Positions 19,321 through 28,626 of a stretch of DNA of 64,000 nt are shown here, in pieces. The notes below the pieces were generated by a model. The model was given only the letters and a program-made list of their open reading frames with translations. It did not search any database and was not told the DNA's origin. Source of the DNA: an uncultured Gemmatimonadales bacterium. GTDB lineage: Bacteria > Gemmatimonadota > Gemmatimonadetes > Palauibacterales > Palauibacteraceae. The position numbers and the translations under genes were made by a program. Position 1 is the stretch's first letter. Every line of letters begins with the position of its first letter. The stretch spans positions 1 through 64,000 of the forward strand of contig CAMYMV010000005.1 of assembly GCA_947259585.1 (NCBI GenBank), written 5' to 3'.

Positions 19321-20061
19321 GTGCAGCCCACGAGATCCGACCAGGTCGCATCGTTCTTGAGGTGCTTTGCCGTTCAGGGCTCCTGGAACTACCGCTCGCT
19401 GGTCGCCGGCGGCCTGGCCAACGCGATGCTTCCTCTGCTGAGACGCATTTACGCGGGAGATCCGGTACGCCTTCGGGCCGCGATGGAGAGACATCTCGAG
19501 CCGTTCAACGGACACCCGTACCTTTGCCCGATGGCCGTGACGGCACTTGCTCGGCTGGAGCACGATGGGGAGTCTCCGGAGAGGATCGACCGCTTTCGCT
19601 CCACGCTGCGGGGGCCTCTCGGTGCGGTGGGCGACGAGCTGGTTTGGGCGACGTGGAGGCCCTTCTGCCTGCTGCTGTCGATCACGCTGTTCTGGCTTTC
19701 GGGTCGCCCGTGGGTAGCGGTTGGCGTCTTTCTTCTCGTCTACAACCTCGGGCACATCTGGCTCAGGGCGTGGTCGTTCCGGCGAGGCTGGACCCACGGT
19801 CTCGGCGTCGGTAGGGACCTCGGCGATCCTCCCTGGGCCCGCGTCGTGCCCTGGATTACGAGCCTGAACCTGTGTCTCATCGGATCGGCCGTCGTGTTGG
19901 TGTCGTGGTTGATCGCCCCGGATACGATTAGCCGCCCGGGAGTAGCTCTTGCGCTGGCGGCGGCCGCCATGCTCGGATACGCGCGACCGGCGCTCGGCGA
20001 GCGGGTCGCAGCGGGCCTGGTGCTGACCGCTCCCGTCCTTCTGGTTCTCCTCGGTGCCTGA
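19321..20061 (+). CDS. PTS mannose-family IID membrane component
   Basis: The 246-residue protein has the soluble N-terminal IID region (FLRCFAVQGSWNYRSLVAGG, MERHLEPFNGHPYLCPMAVT) followed by membrane segments (FCLLLSITLFWLSG, VAVGVFLLVYNLGHIWLRAW). It completes the IIC/IID permease. GTG 19321 lies four bases after the IIC stop. The last segments are Ala/Leu/Val rich and end soon after a final helix. Confidence 0.88.
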   Translation: MQPTRSDQVASFLRCFAVQGSWNYRSLVAGGLANAMLPLLRRIYAGDPVRLRAAMERHLEPFNGHPYLCPMAVTALARLEHDGESPERIDRFRSTLRGPLGAVGDELVWATWRPFCLLLSITLFWLSGRPWVAVGVFLLVYNLGHIWLRAWSFRRGWTHGLGVGRDLGDPPWARVVPWITSLNLCLIGSAVVLVSWLIAPDTISRPGVALALAAAAMLGYARPALGERVAAGLVLTAPVLLVLLGA

Positions 20062-20070
20062 GGAGGCAGG

Positions 20071-20397
20071 GTGATGGGCGGCGAGATCGAGGTATCGAAG
20101 CACGTGAGCGTGACGAACCGGTACGGGCTTCACGCACGGCCCGCCGCGGAGTTCGTCAAGCTCGCATCGCGATTCCGGTCGGAGGTGTGGGTCGAGAAGG
20201 ATGGACTCGAAGTAAACGGCAAGAGCATTATGGGAGTACTGATGCTGGCCGCGGAATCGGGATCTAAGCTGCGTCTTCGCGTCGTCGGCGACGATGCCGA
20301 GTCGGCTTTGGAGGCGCTCGCACAGCTGATCGAGCGTGGGCTTGCGGATAACGAGTTGGACGAGCTTAGCTCCGCTGATAGAGAGCAGAGCCAATGA
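20071..20397 (+). CDS. ptsH: Phosphocarrier protein HPr
   Basis: The HPr fold is clear: NRYGLHARPA carries His21 (equivalent to His15) and GKSIMGVLML carries Ser52 (equivalent to Ser46, the HprK target). Both regulatory and catalytic sites are therefore intact. At 108 residues from GTG 20071 it has a slightly long N-terminus and an acidic C-terminal tail; ATG 20074 is an alternative start. It transfers phosphate from EI to the IIA protein, and possibly to the PtsN-like IIA encoded at 35607-36059. Confidence 0.94.
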   Translation: MMGGEIEVSKHVSVTNRYGLHARPAAEFVKLASRFRSEVWVEKDGLEVNGKSIMGVLMLAAESGSKLRLRVVGDDAESALEALAQLIERGLADNELDELSSADREQSQ

Positions 20398-20462
20398 GCT
20401 GGATGTCGCACGGAGGATGAGTTGGATGTCGCACAGACGATGAGCTGGATGCTGCACGGAAT
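20394..20462 (+). repeat. Three imperfect 23-bp direct repeats with nested mini-ORFs at the ptsH-ptsI junction
   Basis: Copies begin at 20394, 20417 and 20440, each starting ATGAGYTGGATG and containing a CGCAC or TGCAC. Because 23 is not a multiple of three, each ATG is in a different frame. The first ATG overlaps the ptsH stop and opens an eight-codon ORF (MSWMSHGG) whose TGA overlaps the second ATG. That opens another eight-codon ORF (MSWMSHRR) whose TGA overlaps the third ATG, which is in the EI frame. Confidence 0.9.
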
Positions 20463-22206
20463 CGGAGCGTCGCCCGGCCGAGCTCACGGCCACTCCCTGC
20501 GAGCAGGCTGGGACGTGCCGTCCGTGCCGCATCGAACGATCAGTCCGGCCGAAGTCGACGCCGAGGTGGAGCGCTTCGAGGAAGCGAGAAGGTGGGCCAA
20601 GGAGCGCATTCTGCAGATCCAGGTGGCTACGAGCGAGCGCATCGGACCCGTCGAGGGCAAGATCTTCGAGGCGCAGGCCATGATGCTCGAAGACCCCGAT
20701 CTGATCTCCGGAACGATCTCCTACATCCGCGAGAACTATCTGCCGGCCGAGCGGGCCATCGACTGGCGACTCCTGGAGCTCCGGTCCCGCTTCGCCGATA
20801 CGGCCCACGTGATGGCGCTCGATCGCCTCGCTGATCTGCGGGATATCCGCCAGCGCGTGCTCTCTCGGCTGCTGGGTATCGAGGAAAGGGACGTCGTCTC
20901 GGAGCTGCCCGAAGACGGAGCCGTTCTGGTATTCGACGAGCTGACGCCGAGCCTGGCTGTGCAGCTGGGTGGTCACGGAGTGCTCGGTCTCCTCACGGCT
21001 ACCGGGTCGCGGGCATCCCACTCGGCGGTGATCGCCCGCTCCCTCGGCGTGCCCTGCGTCGTCGGCATTGGGCCGCGACTCGCCGAGCTGACGGACGGTC
21101 ACGAAGTCATCCTCGATGGCGCCACCGGGCGAGTGATCGTGCACCCGACGGAAGGGGAGATCGACACCTACCGGCGCTCGGCCCTTCACACCAGCGAGAG
21201 GGAACGTCGCCTCGAGGAGCTTGCCTGCTGCGTGACCCAGACGACCGACGGGATCCGGGTGATCCTGCAAGCGAATCTGGATCAGCCCGATGACGCGCCC
21301 GCCGCCCTGAGGGTCGGTGCGGAAGGCGTGGGCCTGTTCCGCTCGGAGTTTCTCGTGATCGGCCGGAGGACGATCCCCGACGAGGACGAGCAGTACGACG
21401 CGTATCGGCGAGTCGTGGAGGCTTTTCCGGAGTTCGAAATCACGTTGCGAACGTTCGACATCGGCGGCGACAAGTTCCCGATCTTCCTGCCGATGCCTAT
21501 GGAGGAGAATCCATACCTCGGCTGGCGCGCCATCCGTGTGTGCCTCGATCTTCCCGATCTGTTCCGCAATCAGCTGCGCGCGGCGGTGCGAGCGGCAGAG
21601 CACGGCCGGTTGCGGATCCTCCTCCCCTTCATCGTCTCATCGGATGAGATCCGGCGCACGCGCGATATACTGGACGAGGTGCGCGCCTCCTTGAACGCCG
21701 GCTCGGCTCCCGAGGTGCCGCTCGGGATCATGATCGAGACCCCGGCGGCCCTTGAAACCGTGGATCGGTTGGCGCCGCACGTGGACTTTCTCAGCCTCGG
21801 TACCAACGATCTCACGCAGTACACCCTCGCCGTGGATCGCGGCAACGCTCGCCTGGTGGACCTCTTCGATCCCTTGCACCCGGCCTTGTTCCGGATGTAT
21901 CGCCGCCTGGCCCGGTCGGCGGACGAGGCGGGCGTCGGGGTGAGCGTTTGTGGAGATCTGGCGGAAGATCCGGTGGGGGTCGCCGCGCTCATCGGACTCG
22001 GGTATCGGACTTTCAGCCTCGCACCTCCGGCTCATCCGGAGGTCAAGGAGGCGGTCCTGGCCGCCTCCGCCTCCGATCTTGCCGAGATCGCGGCGCGACT
22101 CGAGGATGGCGACCAACCCCGCGACATCCGACGCCCATTCCGCCGCTATCTGGAGGAGATTCTGCCCCAGGAAGAGGGGCATCTCGATCGCTTGTCAGTC
22201 GTCTGA
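20422..22206 (+). CDS. ptsI: Phosphoenolpyruvate--protein phosphotransferase (PTS enzyme I)
   Basis: EI takes phosphate from PEP and passes it to HPr. The protein of about 590 residues has the HPr-binding helical domain, the phosphohistidine swivel domain with TGSRASHSAVIARSLGVPCVVG, and the PEP-binding barrel (EGVGLFRSEFL, LRTFDIGGDKF, SLGTNDLTQYTLAVDR, VSVCGDLAEDP with the active Cys). The start is ambiguous. TTG 20422 has a GGAGG at 20412-20416 with good spacing, while ATG 20440 belongs to the repeat chain and ATG 20449 gives the family-like MLHGIGASPG. It closes the PTS operon. Confidence 0.94.
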   Translation: MDVAQTMSWMLHGIGASPGRAHGHSLRAGWDVPSVPHRTISPAEVDAEVERFEEARRWAKERILQIQVATSERIGPVEGKIFEAQAMMLEDPDLISGTISYIRENYLPAERAIDWRLLELRSRFADTAHVMALDRLADLRDIRQRVLSRLLGIEERDVVSELPEDGAVLVFDELTPSLAVQLGGHGVLGLLTATGSRASHSAVIARSLGVPCVVGIGPRLAELTDGHEVILDGATGRVIVHPTEGEIDTYRRSALHTSERERRLEELACCVTQTTDGIRVILQANLDQPDDAPAALRVGAEGVGLFRSEFLVIGRRTIPDEDEQYDAYRRVVEAFPEFEITLRTFDIGGDKFPIFLPMPMEENPYLGWRAIRVCLDLPDLFRNQLRAAVRAAEHGRLRILLPFIVSSDEIRRTRDILDEVRASLNAGSAPEVPLGIMIETPAALETVDRLAPHVDFLSLGTNDLTQYTLAVDRGNARLVDLFDPLHPALFRMYRRLARSADEAGVGVSVCGDLAEDPVGVAALIGLGYRTFSLAPPAHPEVKEAVLAASASDLAEIAARLEDGDQPRDIRRPFRRYLEEILPQEEGHLDRLSVV

Positions 22207-22312
22207 AGGTCGGGTACCTTCACGCGCGTTTCTTGCCGCGAAACCCTGGACGGGCCTGGCATAGGCCTACAGCGGGCGCACATCGAGCTCAAAAGCGGGC
22301 TTAAAGGACAAA
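22205..22312 (+). other. Leader between ptsI and metK
   Basis: This 106-base stretch holds two small perfect inverted repeats: GAAGGT/ACCTTC at 22205-22221, which includes the ptsI stop, and GGCCT/AGGCC near 22254-22267. An AAAGGA Shine-Dalgarno sequence precedes metK. I see no match to a SAM or SAH riboswitch consensus that I can defend, and no run of T after either hairpin. It may be a metK leader or only a processing or termination site. Confidence 0.35.
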
Positions 22313-23467
22313 ATGACGCCTAGGATACATCTCTTCACATCCGAATCGGTTACGGAAGGCCACCCCGACAAGGTCGCTGACCAGATCTCCGACGCGGTGC
22401 TGGACTCCATGCTGGAGCAGGATGAAGTCTCCCGGGTGGCGTGCGAGACCCTGGTGACCACCGGCCTCGCTCTCATCGCTGGAGAGGTCACGAGCTCGGC
22501 ATCCGTCCATCTCCCCGATGTCGTGCGCGAGACCATTCGACGGATCGGGTACGACGATCCTGCGCTAGGCTTCGATTGCGACAGCTGCGCGGTTCTCGTG
22601 TCGATGGACAGACAATCGCAGGACATCGCCATGGGTGTGGATTCCGGCGGCGCCGGAGACCAAGGCATGATGTTCGGCTACGCGACGGACGAGACCGAGA
22701 GCCTGATGCCACTGCCGATCTCCCTCGCCCACCGCCTCACCCTTCGGCTGTCTGAAGCCCGCAAGCAGGGGGTTCTCGACTGGCTCCGCCCGGACGGGAA
22801 GTCTCAAGTCACGGTCGAGTACGAGGACGATTCTCCGAAGCGGGTTACCACCGTCGTCATCAGCACGCAGCACGACCCGGACGTTCCCAAGGAGCAGTTG
22901 GAGGAAGGGATCCGGCGTGAGGTCATCGATCCGGTGCTGCCGTCGGAGATGTACGATCGAGACTCCCTGCGCTGCCACATCAATCCGACCGGGCGCTTCG
23001 TGATCGGTGGTCCCCAGGGAGACGCGGGAGTCACGGGACGGAAGGTGATCGTCGACACGTACGGCGGCGTGGGGAGCCATGGCGGGGGCGCTTTCAGCGG
23101 CAAGGATCCGACGAAGGTGGATCGTTCCGCCAGCTACGCTGCACGCTGGGTGGCGAAGAACATCGTGGCGGCCGGCCTCGCGCGGCGTGCGGAGATCCAG
23201 CTGGCCTACGCGATCGGAGTGGCCGAGCCCGTGTCGATCATGCTGAACTCGTTCGGAACCGGGGTGGCGCCCGATGCCGAACTGGAGAAGTGGGTCGGGA
23301 GCGTATTCGACCTCCAGCCGCTGCAGATCATCGAACAGCTGAACCTGCGAAAGCCGATCTTCCAGCGTACCGCCGCCTACGGCCACTTCGGCCGCCTGCC
23401 CGACGACGATGGCGGTTTCAGTTGGGAGAAGACCGACCGGATGAACGATCTGAAAGCGTGCCTTTGA
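22313..23467 (+). CDS. metK: S-adenosylmethionine synthetase
   Basis: MetK makes SAM from methionine and ATP. The 384-residue protein contains [20 protein letters not shown], the signature [15 protein letters not shown], and the P-loop-like [17 protein letters not shown]. Length and order of motifs are standard for bacterial MetK. ahcY follows after 94 bases, making a SAM-use and SAH-clearance pair. Confidence 0.97.
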   Translation: MTPRIHLFTSESVTEGHPDKVADQISDAVLDSMLEQDEVSRVACETLVTTGLALIAGEVTSSASVHLPDVVRETIRRIGYDDPALGFDCDSCAVLVSMDRQSQDIAMGVDSGGAGDQGMMFGYATDETESLMPLPISLAHRLTLRLSEARKQGVLDWLRPDGKSQVTVEYEDDSPKRVTTVVISTQHDPDVPKEQLEEGIRREVIDPVLPSEMYDRDSLRCHINPTGRFVIGGPQGDAGVTGRKVIVDTYGGVGSHGGGAFSGKDPTKVDRSASYAARWVAKNIVAAGLARRAEIQLAYAIGVAEPVSIMLNSFGTGVAPDAELEKWVGSVFDLQPLQIIEQLNLRKPIFQRTAAYGHFGRLPDDDGGFSWEKTDRMNDLKACL

Positions 23468-23552
23468 GGTCCGGAAGAGTCGCGGCGATCCGCGGCCACC
23501 GACGCGGCGGCCAGCCTGCCGCCAGAGTGTTCTTTCTTAGAGAGATGTGTGA

Positions 23553-24902
<1,350 letters not shown>

Positions 24903-24944
24903 CGGTTACGGGGCGCGGCAGCCGATTCTCGGTGGGGCGAGGGC

Positions 24945-25514
24945 ATGACCGACACCAACGGAATGACCGAAGTGAGCGTGGCGAGTCTGGGGCTGGACAA
25001 GTCCTCCAACACGCCCGTGGTCATCCTCAAGGAGAACGAGGGCGAGCGCCTCCTTCCGATCTGGATCGGCCCGGGCGAGGCCAGCGCGATCGCGATGGAG
25101 CTTGCCGGGGTCAAGTTCTCCCGCCCCCTCACGCACGACCTGCTGATGACGATCGTTCGCGGCCTCGGAAGCGAGCTCGTGAGGGTGATCATCACGAAGG
25201 TCATCGAGAACACCTACTACGCCTCGTTGATCCTCCGGCGTAACGGCGAGTTCATCTCCGTGGATTCGCGGCCCAGCGACAGCATCGCTCTCGCGCTACG
25301 GTCGAGAGCGCCGATCTTCGCCGATGACGAGCTGCTCGAGCTCACGGCCATGGAGATCGAGGAGGCCGGCTTCGACGAGGCGGCCTTCGAGGCCTCTGAA
25401 GCCGTCGCGGCCGAGGAGGCGTCCCAGCCGGGAGAAGAAGCGGCCAACGGAGAAGAGCTGCGCGACTACCTCAAGGGGCTGAACCCCGAGGATTTCGGGC
25501 GCTTCAAGCCCTGA
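24945..25514 (+). CDS. Bifunctional nuclease (BFN/DUF151) family protein
   Basis: The first ~135 residues match the BFN family: NTPVVILKENEGERLLPIWIG, EASAIAMELAGVKFSRPLTHDL, and SVDSRPSDSIALALRSRAPIF. A plant member has been reported with DNase and RNase activity; bacterial roles remain poorly defined. Residues ~140-189 form an acidic, Glu/Ala-rich tail ending LKGLNPEDFGRFKP, which is also seen in UvrB/UvrC-type fusions of this family. It sits between ahcY and the B12 operon and ends about 40 bases before the riboswitch. Confidence 0.85.
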   Translation: MTDTNGMTEVSVASLGLDKSSNTPVVILKENEGERLLPIWIGPGEASAIAMELAGVKFSRPLTHDLLMTIVRGLGSELVRVIITKVIENTYYASLILRRNGEFISVDSRPSDSIALALRSRAPIFADDELLELTAMEIEEAGFDEAAFEASEAVAAEEASQPGEEAANGEELRDYLKGLNPEDFGRFKP

Positions 25515-25547
25515 CCCTCCGACCGTCTCAGGCTTGCGGCACGCGCC

Positions 25548-25735
25548 GCTCCAGGCGTACCCTGCGGCAGTACCTCGTCATGGATAGGCGGTAACGGAAG
25601 TCGGATAAGCCGACGCGGCCCCGCCACTGTGTGAGGCCCGGCGCCCAGCGCCGTGTCCCCGGCCAGCTCCAACCGAGCGAATCGGCAGAGCGACCGAGGA
25701 GGCCTCGAGCCAGGAGACGACCCCATCCATGCCCA
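25548..25735 (+). promoter_or_regulatory. Cobalamin riboswitch
   Basis: The segment carries hallmark adenosylcobalamin-riboswitch elements in order: a GGCGGTAACGGAAGTC-type core near 25587, GCCCCGCCACTGTG at about 25618-25631, and the B12 box AGCCAGGAGAC at 25708-25718. The genes that follow are btuF-btuC-btuD and a TonB receptor, so B12 should repress the uptake operon. In GC-rich bacteria this class commonly sequesters the ribosome site. The precise ends are approximate. Confidence 0.93.
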
Positions 25736-25817
25736 TGAACAGCTCTTCGCGGGAAGGGCGTGGGCGGGTTGCGGTCTTCGAGCCCTGACCAACGCCGTTC
25801 CTGGAAAGGTTCGACGT

Positions 25818-26807
25818 TTGGCCGTCAAGCTTCGGGCGCTCGGGACCGTTTTTTTCTTTTCGGTCCTCATCTTCCAGCTCGCCAGCTCGGCCGGCGCAGG
25901 CTCTCGCGACGCAGGCTCTCGCGACGCGGGATCACCCTCTCGCGACACGGTGCGGGTCATCGACGATGAGGGTACCTCGGCAGCGTTTCCTCGGCCGCCC
26001 GCGAGGATCGTCTCGTTGCTGCCGGCCGCTACCGAGATACTGTTCGAGATCGGTGCCGGTGGGGATCTGGTCGGACGAACGCGGTTTGACTCCCATCCCC
26101 TCGAGGCATCGGAGGTGCCGAGCGTCGGCGATGGAGTCCGGCCCTCCGTGGAGTTGGTCGTTTCCCGCCAGCCCGACCTGGTCATCCTGTTTGCCGGGCC
26201 CGATTCACGGGCTGCGAGCGATGCTCTGCGGCGAATCGGAGTGCCCGTGCTCGCCCTCCACCACAACACGCTGTCGGATCTCCACCTGAACATCGAGCGC
26301 CTGGGCAGGGTCACGGGGCGCGATTCCGCCGCCGCGCGACTGAGCGGCAGGATCCGTGATGACCTGGGAGGGATCCGGAGGGTCACGCGGGAGCTTCCTG
26401 AACGCTCCGTCTATTACGACGCCTGGTGGCATCCGCCCATCACCATTGGCGGCGGCAGCTACCTGGATTCGCTGATCACGCTGGCGGGCGGTCGCAACGT
26501 GTTCGGCGATCTCGCGAGTCCGTCGCCGCAGGTGAGTCTGGAGGCGGTCGCCGCTCGCGATCCCGAGATCATTCTCTACCCGGTGCACCGCGGAGCGGAG
26601 CGCACGCCGATCACCGATAGGCCGGGTTGGGAGGTGCTCGGTGCGGTCCGGGGAGACCGCGTCAGGGTGTTCGACGGCGAGATCGTCGTGAGGCTGGGCC
26701 CGAGGATCGCCGACGCGGTCCGCGAGCTCGCCCGCGCGATCCACGCCGATTCCTTCTCCCGGCCCGGGCCGCCCACGGCGGGAGATGCGGGAGATGAAGA
26801 GCCATGA
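25818..26807 (+). CDS. btuF: Vitamin B12 ABC transporter, substrate-binding protein
   Basis: The protein (329 residues from TTG 25818) has a signal-like hydrophobic stretch (ALGTVFFFSVLIFQLASSAGA), a linker with repeated SRDAG units, and a TroA/BtuF-type binding fold with ARIVSLLPAATEILFEIGAG, LVGRTRFDSHP and VVSRQPDLVILF. TTG 25818 is chosen because GGAAAGG lies about eight bases upstream and the leader begins there. The frame is open from 25653, but that part overlaps the riboswitch. It should bind cobalamin in the periplasm and deliver it to BtuCD. The riboswitch supports cobalamin over iron chelates. Confidence 0.9.
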   Translation: MAVKLRALGTVFFFSVLIFQLASSAGAGSRDAGSRDAGSPSRDTVRVIDDEGTSAAFPRPPARIVSLLPAATEILFEIGAGGDLVGRTRFDSHPLEASEVPSVGDGVRPSVELVVSRQPDLVILFAGPDSRAASDALRRIGVPVLALHHNTLSDLHLNIERLGRVTGRDSAAARLSGRIRDDLGGIRRVTRELPERSVYYDAWWHPPITIGGGSYLDSLITLAGGRNVFGDLASPSPQVSLEAVAARDPEIILYPVHRGAERTPITDRPGWEVLGAVRGDRVRVFDGEIVVRLGPRIADAVRELARAIHADSFSRPGPPTAGDAGDEEP

Positions 26808-27811
26808 GGAGGCGGCGCAACCGCGCGATCGGGATTCTCGGTCTCTCGCTCCTGCTCGTGGTGGCGATGGCGGCCGCGCTCGCCGTCGGTCCGGCGAACC
26901 TCTCCCTGCCCGAGATATGGACGGCGTTGCAGCCGTCGGCCGGCGAGTCTCCCGCGCGGGCGATCCTCCTCTGGGTGAGGATGCCCAGGATCGTGGCGGC
27001 CGCACTGTCGGGCGCGGGTCTCGCCGTCTCGGGAGTCCTCTTTCAGGCGCTCCTCCGCAACCCGCTCGCCGAGCCCTACCTGCTCGGCGTGTCGAGCGGC
27101 GCCGCGCTGGGCGCCGTGGCCGCGCTGTCGTTGGGACTGACGGTAGGGCCGGTGGGCGTCGCCCTGGCCGCCCTGGCGGGGGCTCTGATCGCGATCGCCA
27201 CCGTGTTTCGGGTCGCGTACGCCGCGGGGCAGCTCGACACGCGGGTGCTCATCCTCGCCGGGGTCGTCGTCGCATCCTTCTTCGGAGCCGGCGTCATGCT
27301 CGTGCTGACCCTGGCCGAGGGGCGAACGGCGCGGTCGGCGCTTCTCTGGACGATGGGTAGCTTCGGCCAGGCCTCCTGGCAGATGAACGTCGCTCTGGCG
27401 GCGTACTCCGTCCCGGCCGCTCTGGCGGCTTTCGGGCTGAGCCGCCACCTGAACGCGTTGGCGCTCGACGAGGAGAGTGCCGCGCACCTCGGGACGGAGG
27501 TAGAGCGGGTCAAGAAGATCTCGTACCTGCTGGCCTCGCTCCTCGCGGCCGCGGCCGTGAGCGTGGCCGGGGTGATCGGTTTCGTGGGACTGGTCGTGCC
27601 CCACGCCATCAGGCTGGTTTGGGGCGTCGACCACCGATACCTGATACCGATGTCGTTTCTGGCCGGGGGGTCGCTTCTCGTGCTGGCCGATGCGGCGGCG
27701 CGGACGGTGGCACAGCCGCTGGAGGTTCCGGTCGGCGTCGTGACCGCCCTGATCGGCGTGCCGTTCTTCCTTGTCCTCCTGCGGCGCGGCTACGCGAGGA
27801 AACCGCTGTGA
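26804..27811 (+). CDS. btuC: Vitamin B12 ABC transporter permease (FecCD family)
   Basis: The 335-residue FecCD-type permease has about ten hydrophobic segments. Typical motifs are RMPRIVAAALSGAGLAVSG, FQALLRNPLAEPYLLGVSSGA and the C-terminal GVIGFVGLVVPHAIRL. It forms the inner-membrane channel for BtuD. The start overlaps the btuF stop (ATGA), and its stop overlaps the btuD start (GTGA). Confidence 0.93.
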   Translation: MRRRRNRAIGILGLSLLLVVAMAAALAVGPANLSLPEIWTALQPSAGESPARAILLWVRMPRIVAAALSGAGLAVSGVLFQALLRNPLAEPYLLGVSSGAALGAVAALSLGLTVGPVGVALAALAGALIAIATVFRVAYAAGQLDTRVLILAGVVVASFFGAGVMLVLTLAEGRTARSALLWTMGSFGQASWQMNVALAAYSVPAALAAFGLSRHLNALALDEESAAHLGTEVERVKKISYLLASLLAAAAVSVAGVIGFVGLVVPHAIRLVWGVDHRYLIPMSFLAGGSLLVLADAAARTVAQPLEVPVGVVTALIGVPFFLVLLRRGYARKPL

Positions 27812-28626
27812 GCTTCGAGCTCGGCGATGCCTGGTTCCGGTACCCGCGCTCCGGCGAGCCGGCGTTGCGCGGGGTCAGCGTGGAGATTCCCGCCGGATCC
27901 CACACCGCCGTGGTGGGCCCGAACGGCGCCGGGAAGACGACGCTAGCGAGACTTCTGTTGGGCACTCTCCGGCCACAGAGTGGACACGCGCTGTTCGAGG
28001 GCCGCCCGGCCGCCGATTGGCCGAGACGCGAGATGGCGAAACGCGTGGGCGTCGTGGCACAGGGGGGACCGCCCGTTCTGCCGATCTCCGTGAGCGGGTT
28101 CGTGGAGATGGGGAGGAATCCGTATGTGCGGCCCTGGGCTCCCCTCGGGGAAGAGGACCGGGAGAAGGTGTCGGGCGCACTGCGGCGTGCGGACCTCGAG
28201 GAGCTCGCGAGCCGGTCGGTCACCGAGCTGAGCGGCGGTGAGGTGCAGCGCGCCAAGCTCGCCAGGGCCTTCGCCCAGGATCCGACGGTACTCGTCCTCG
28301 ACGAGCCCACCGCGCATCTGGATGTGGCCCACGAGATGGAGATCTTCCGCCTCGTTCGGGATTTCGTGGACGCCGGAGGGTCGGCGGTCACCATCACGCA
28401 CAGCCTCCACCTGGCGGGCCGGTTCGCCGATCGGCTCTGCTTGCTCGCGGATGGTCTCCTCGAGGCTGCCGGATCGCCGTCCGAGGTGCTGCGATCGGAG
28501 GTGCTCAGCCGCGTCTTCGACTGGCCGATCGAGGTGGTGGCGCTCGACCACGCCGGCCTGGCCGGACTCCACGTCGTGCCCGTCGATCGGGATCAAGACC
28601 CGACTCGTTCCGAGGAGCCGACGTGA
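27808..28626 (+). CDS. btuD: Vitamin B12 ABC transporter ATP-binding protein
   Basis: The 272-residue ATPase has Walker A GPNGAGKTT, the signature LSGGEVQRAKLARAF and Walker B VLVLDEPTAHLD. GTG 27808 overlaps the btuC stop; the longer open frame upstream is btuC shadow. It energises BtuC. The C-terminal half has the FecE-like DVAHEMEIFRLVRDF and ITHSLHLAGRFADR segments typical of siderophore and B12 importers. Confidence 0.93.
   Translation: MSFELGDAWFRYPRSGEPALRGVSVEIPAGSHTAVVGPNGAGKTTLARLLLGTLRPQSGHALFEGRPAADWPRREMAKRVGVVAQGGPPVLPISVSGFVEMGRNPYVRPWAPLGEEDREKVSGALRRADLEELASRSVTELSGGEVQRAKLARAFAQDPTVLVLDEPTAHLDVAHEMEIFRLVRDFVDAGGSAVTITHSLHLAGRFADRLCLLADGLLEAAGSPSEVLRSEVLSRVFDWPIEVVALDHAGLAGLHVVPVDRDQDPTRSEEPT

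Noticed and set aside
19135..21603. 822-residue open frame on the minus strand
   Set aside because: It is antisense to IIC, IID, HPr and EI, all with intact active sites, and the translation has no recognisable fold.
22207..22312. SAM or SAH riboswitch before metK
   Set aside because: Two small hairpins are present, but I could not align the region with the conserved cores of SAM-I, SAM-II or SAH switches. A covariance-model search would settle it.
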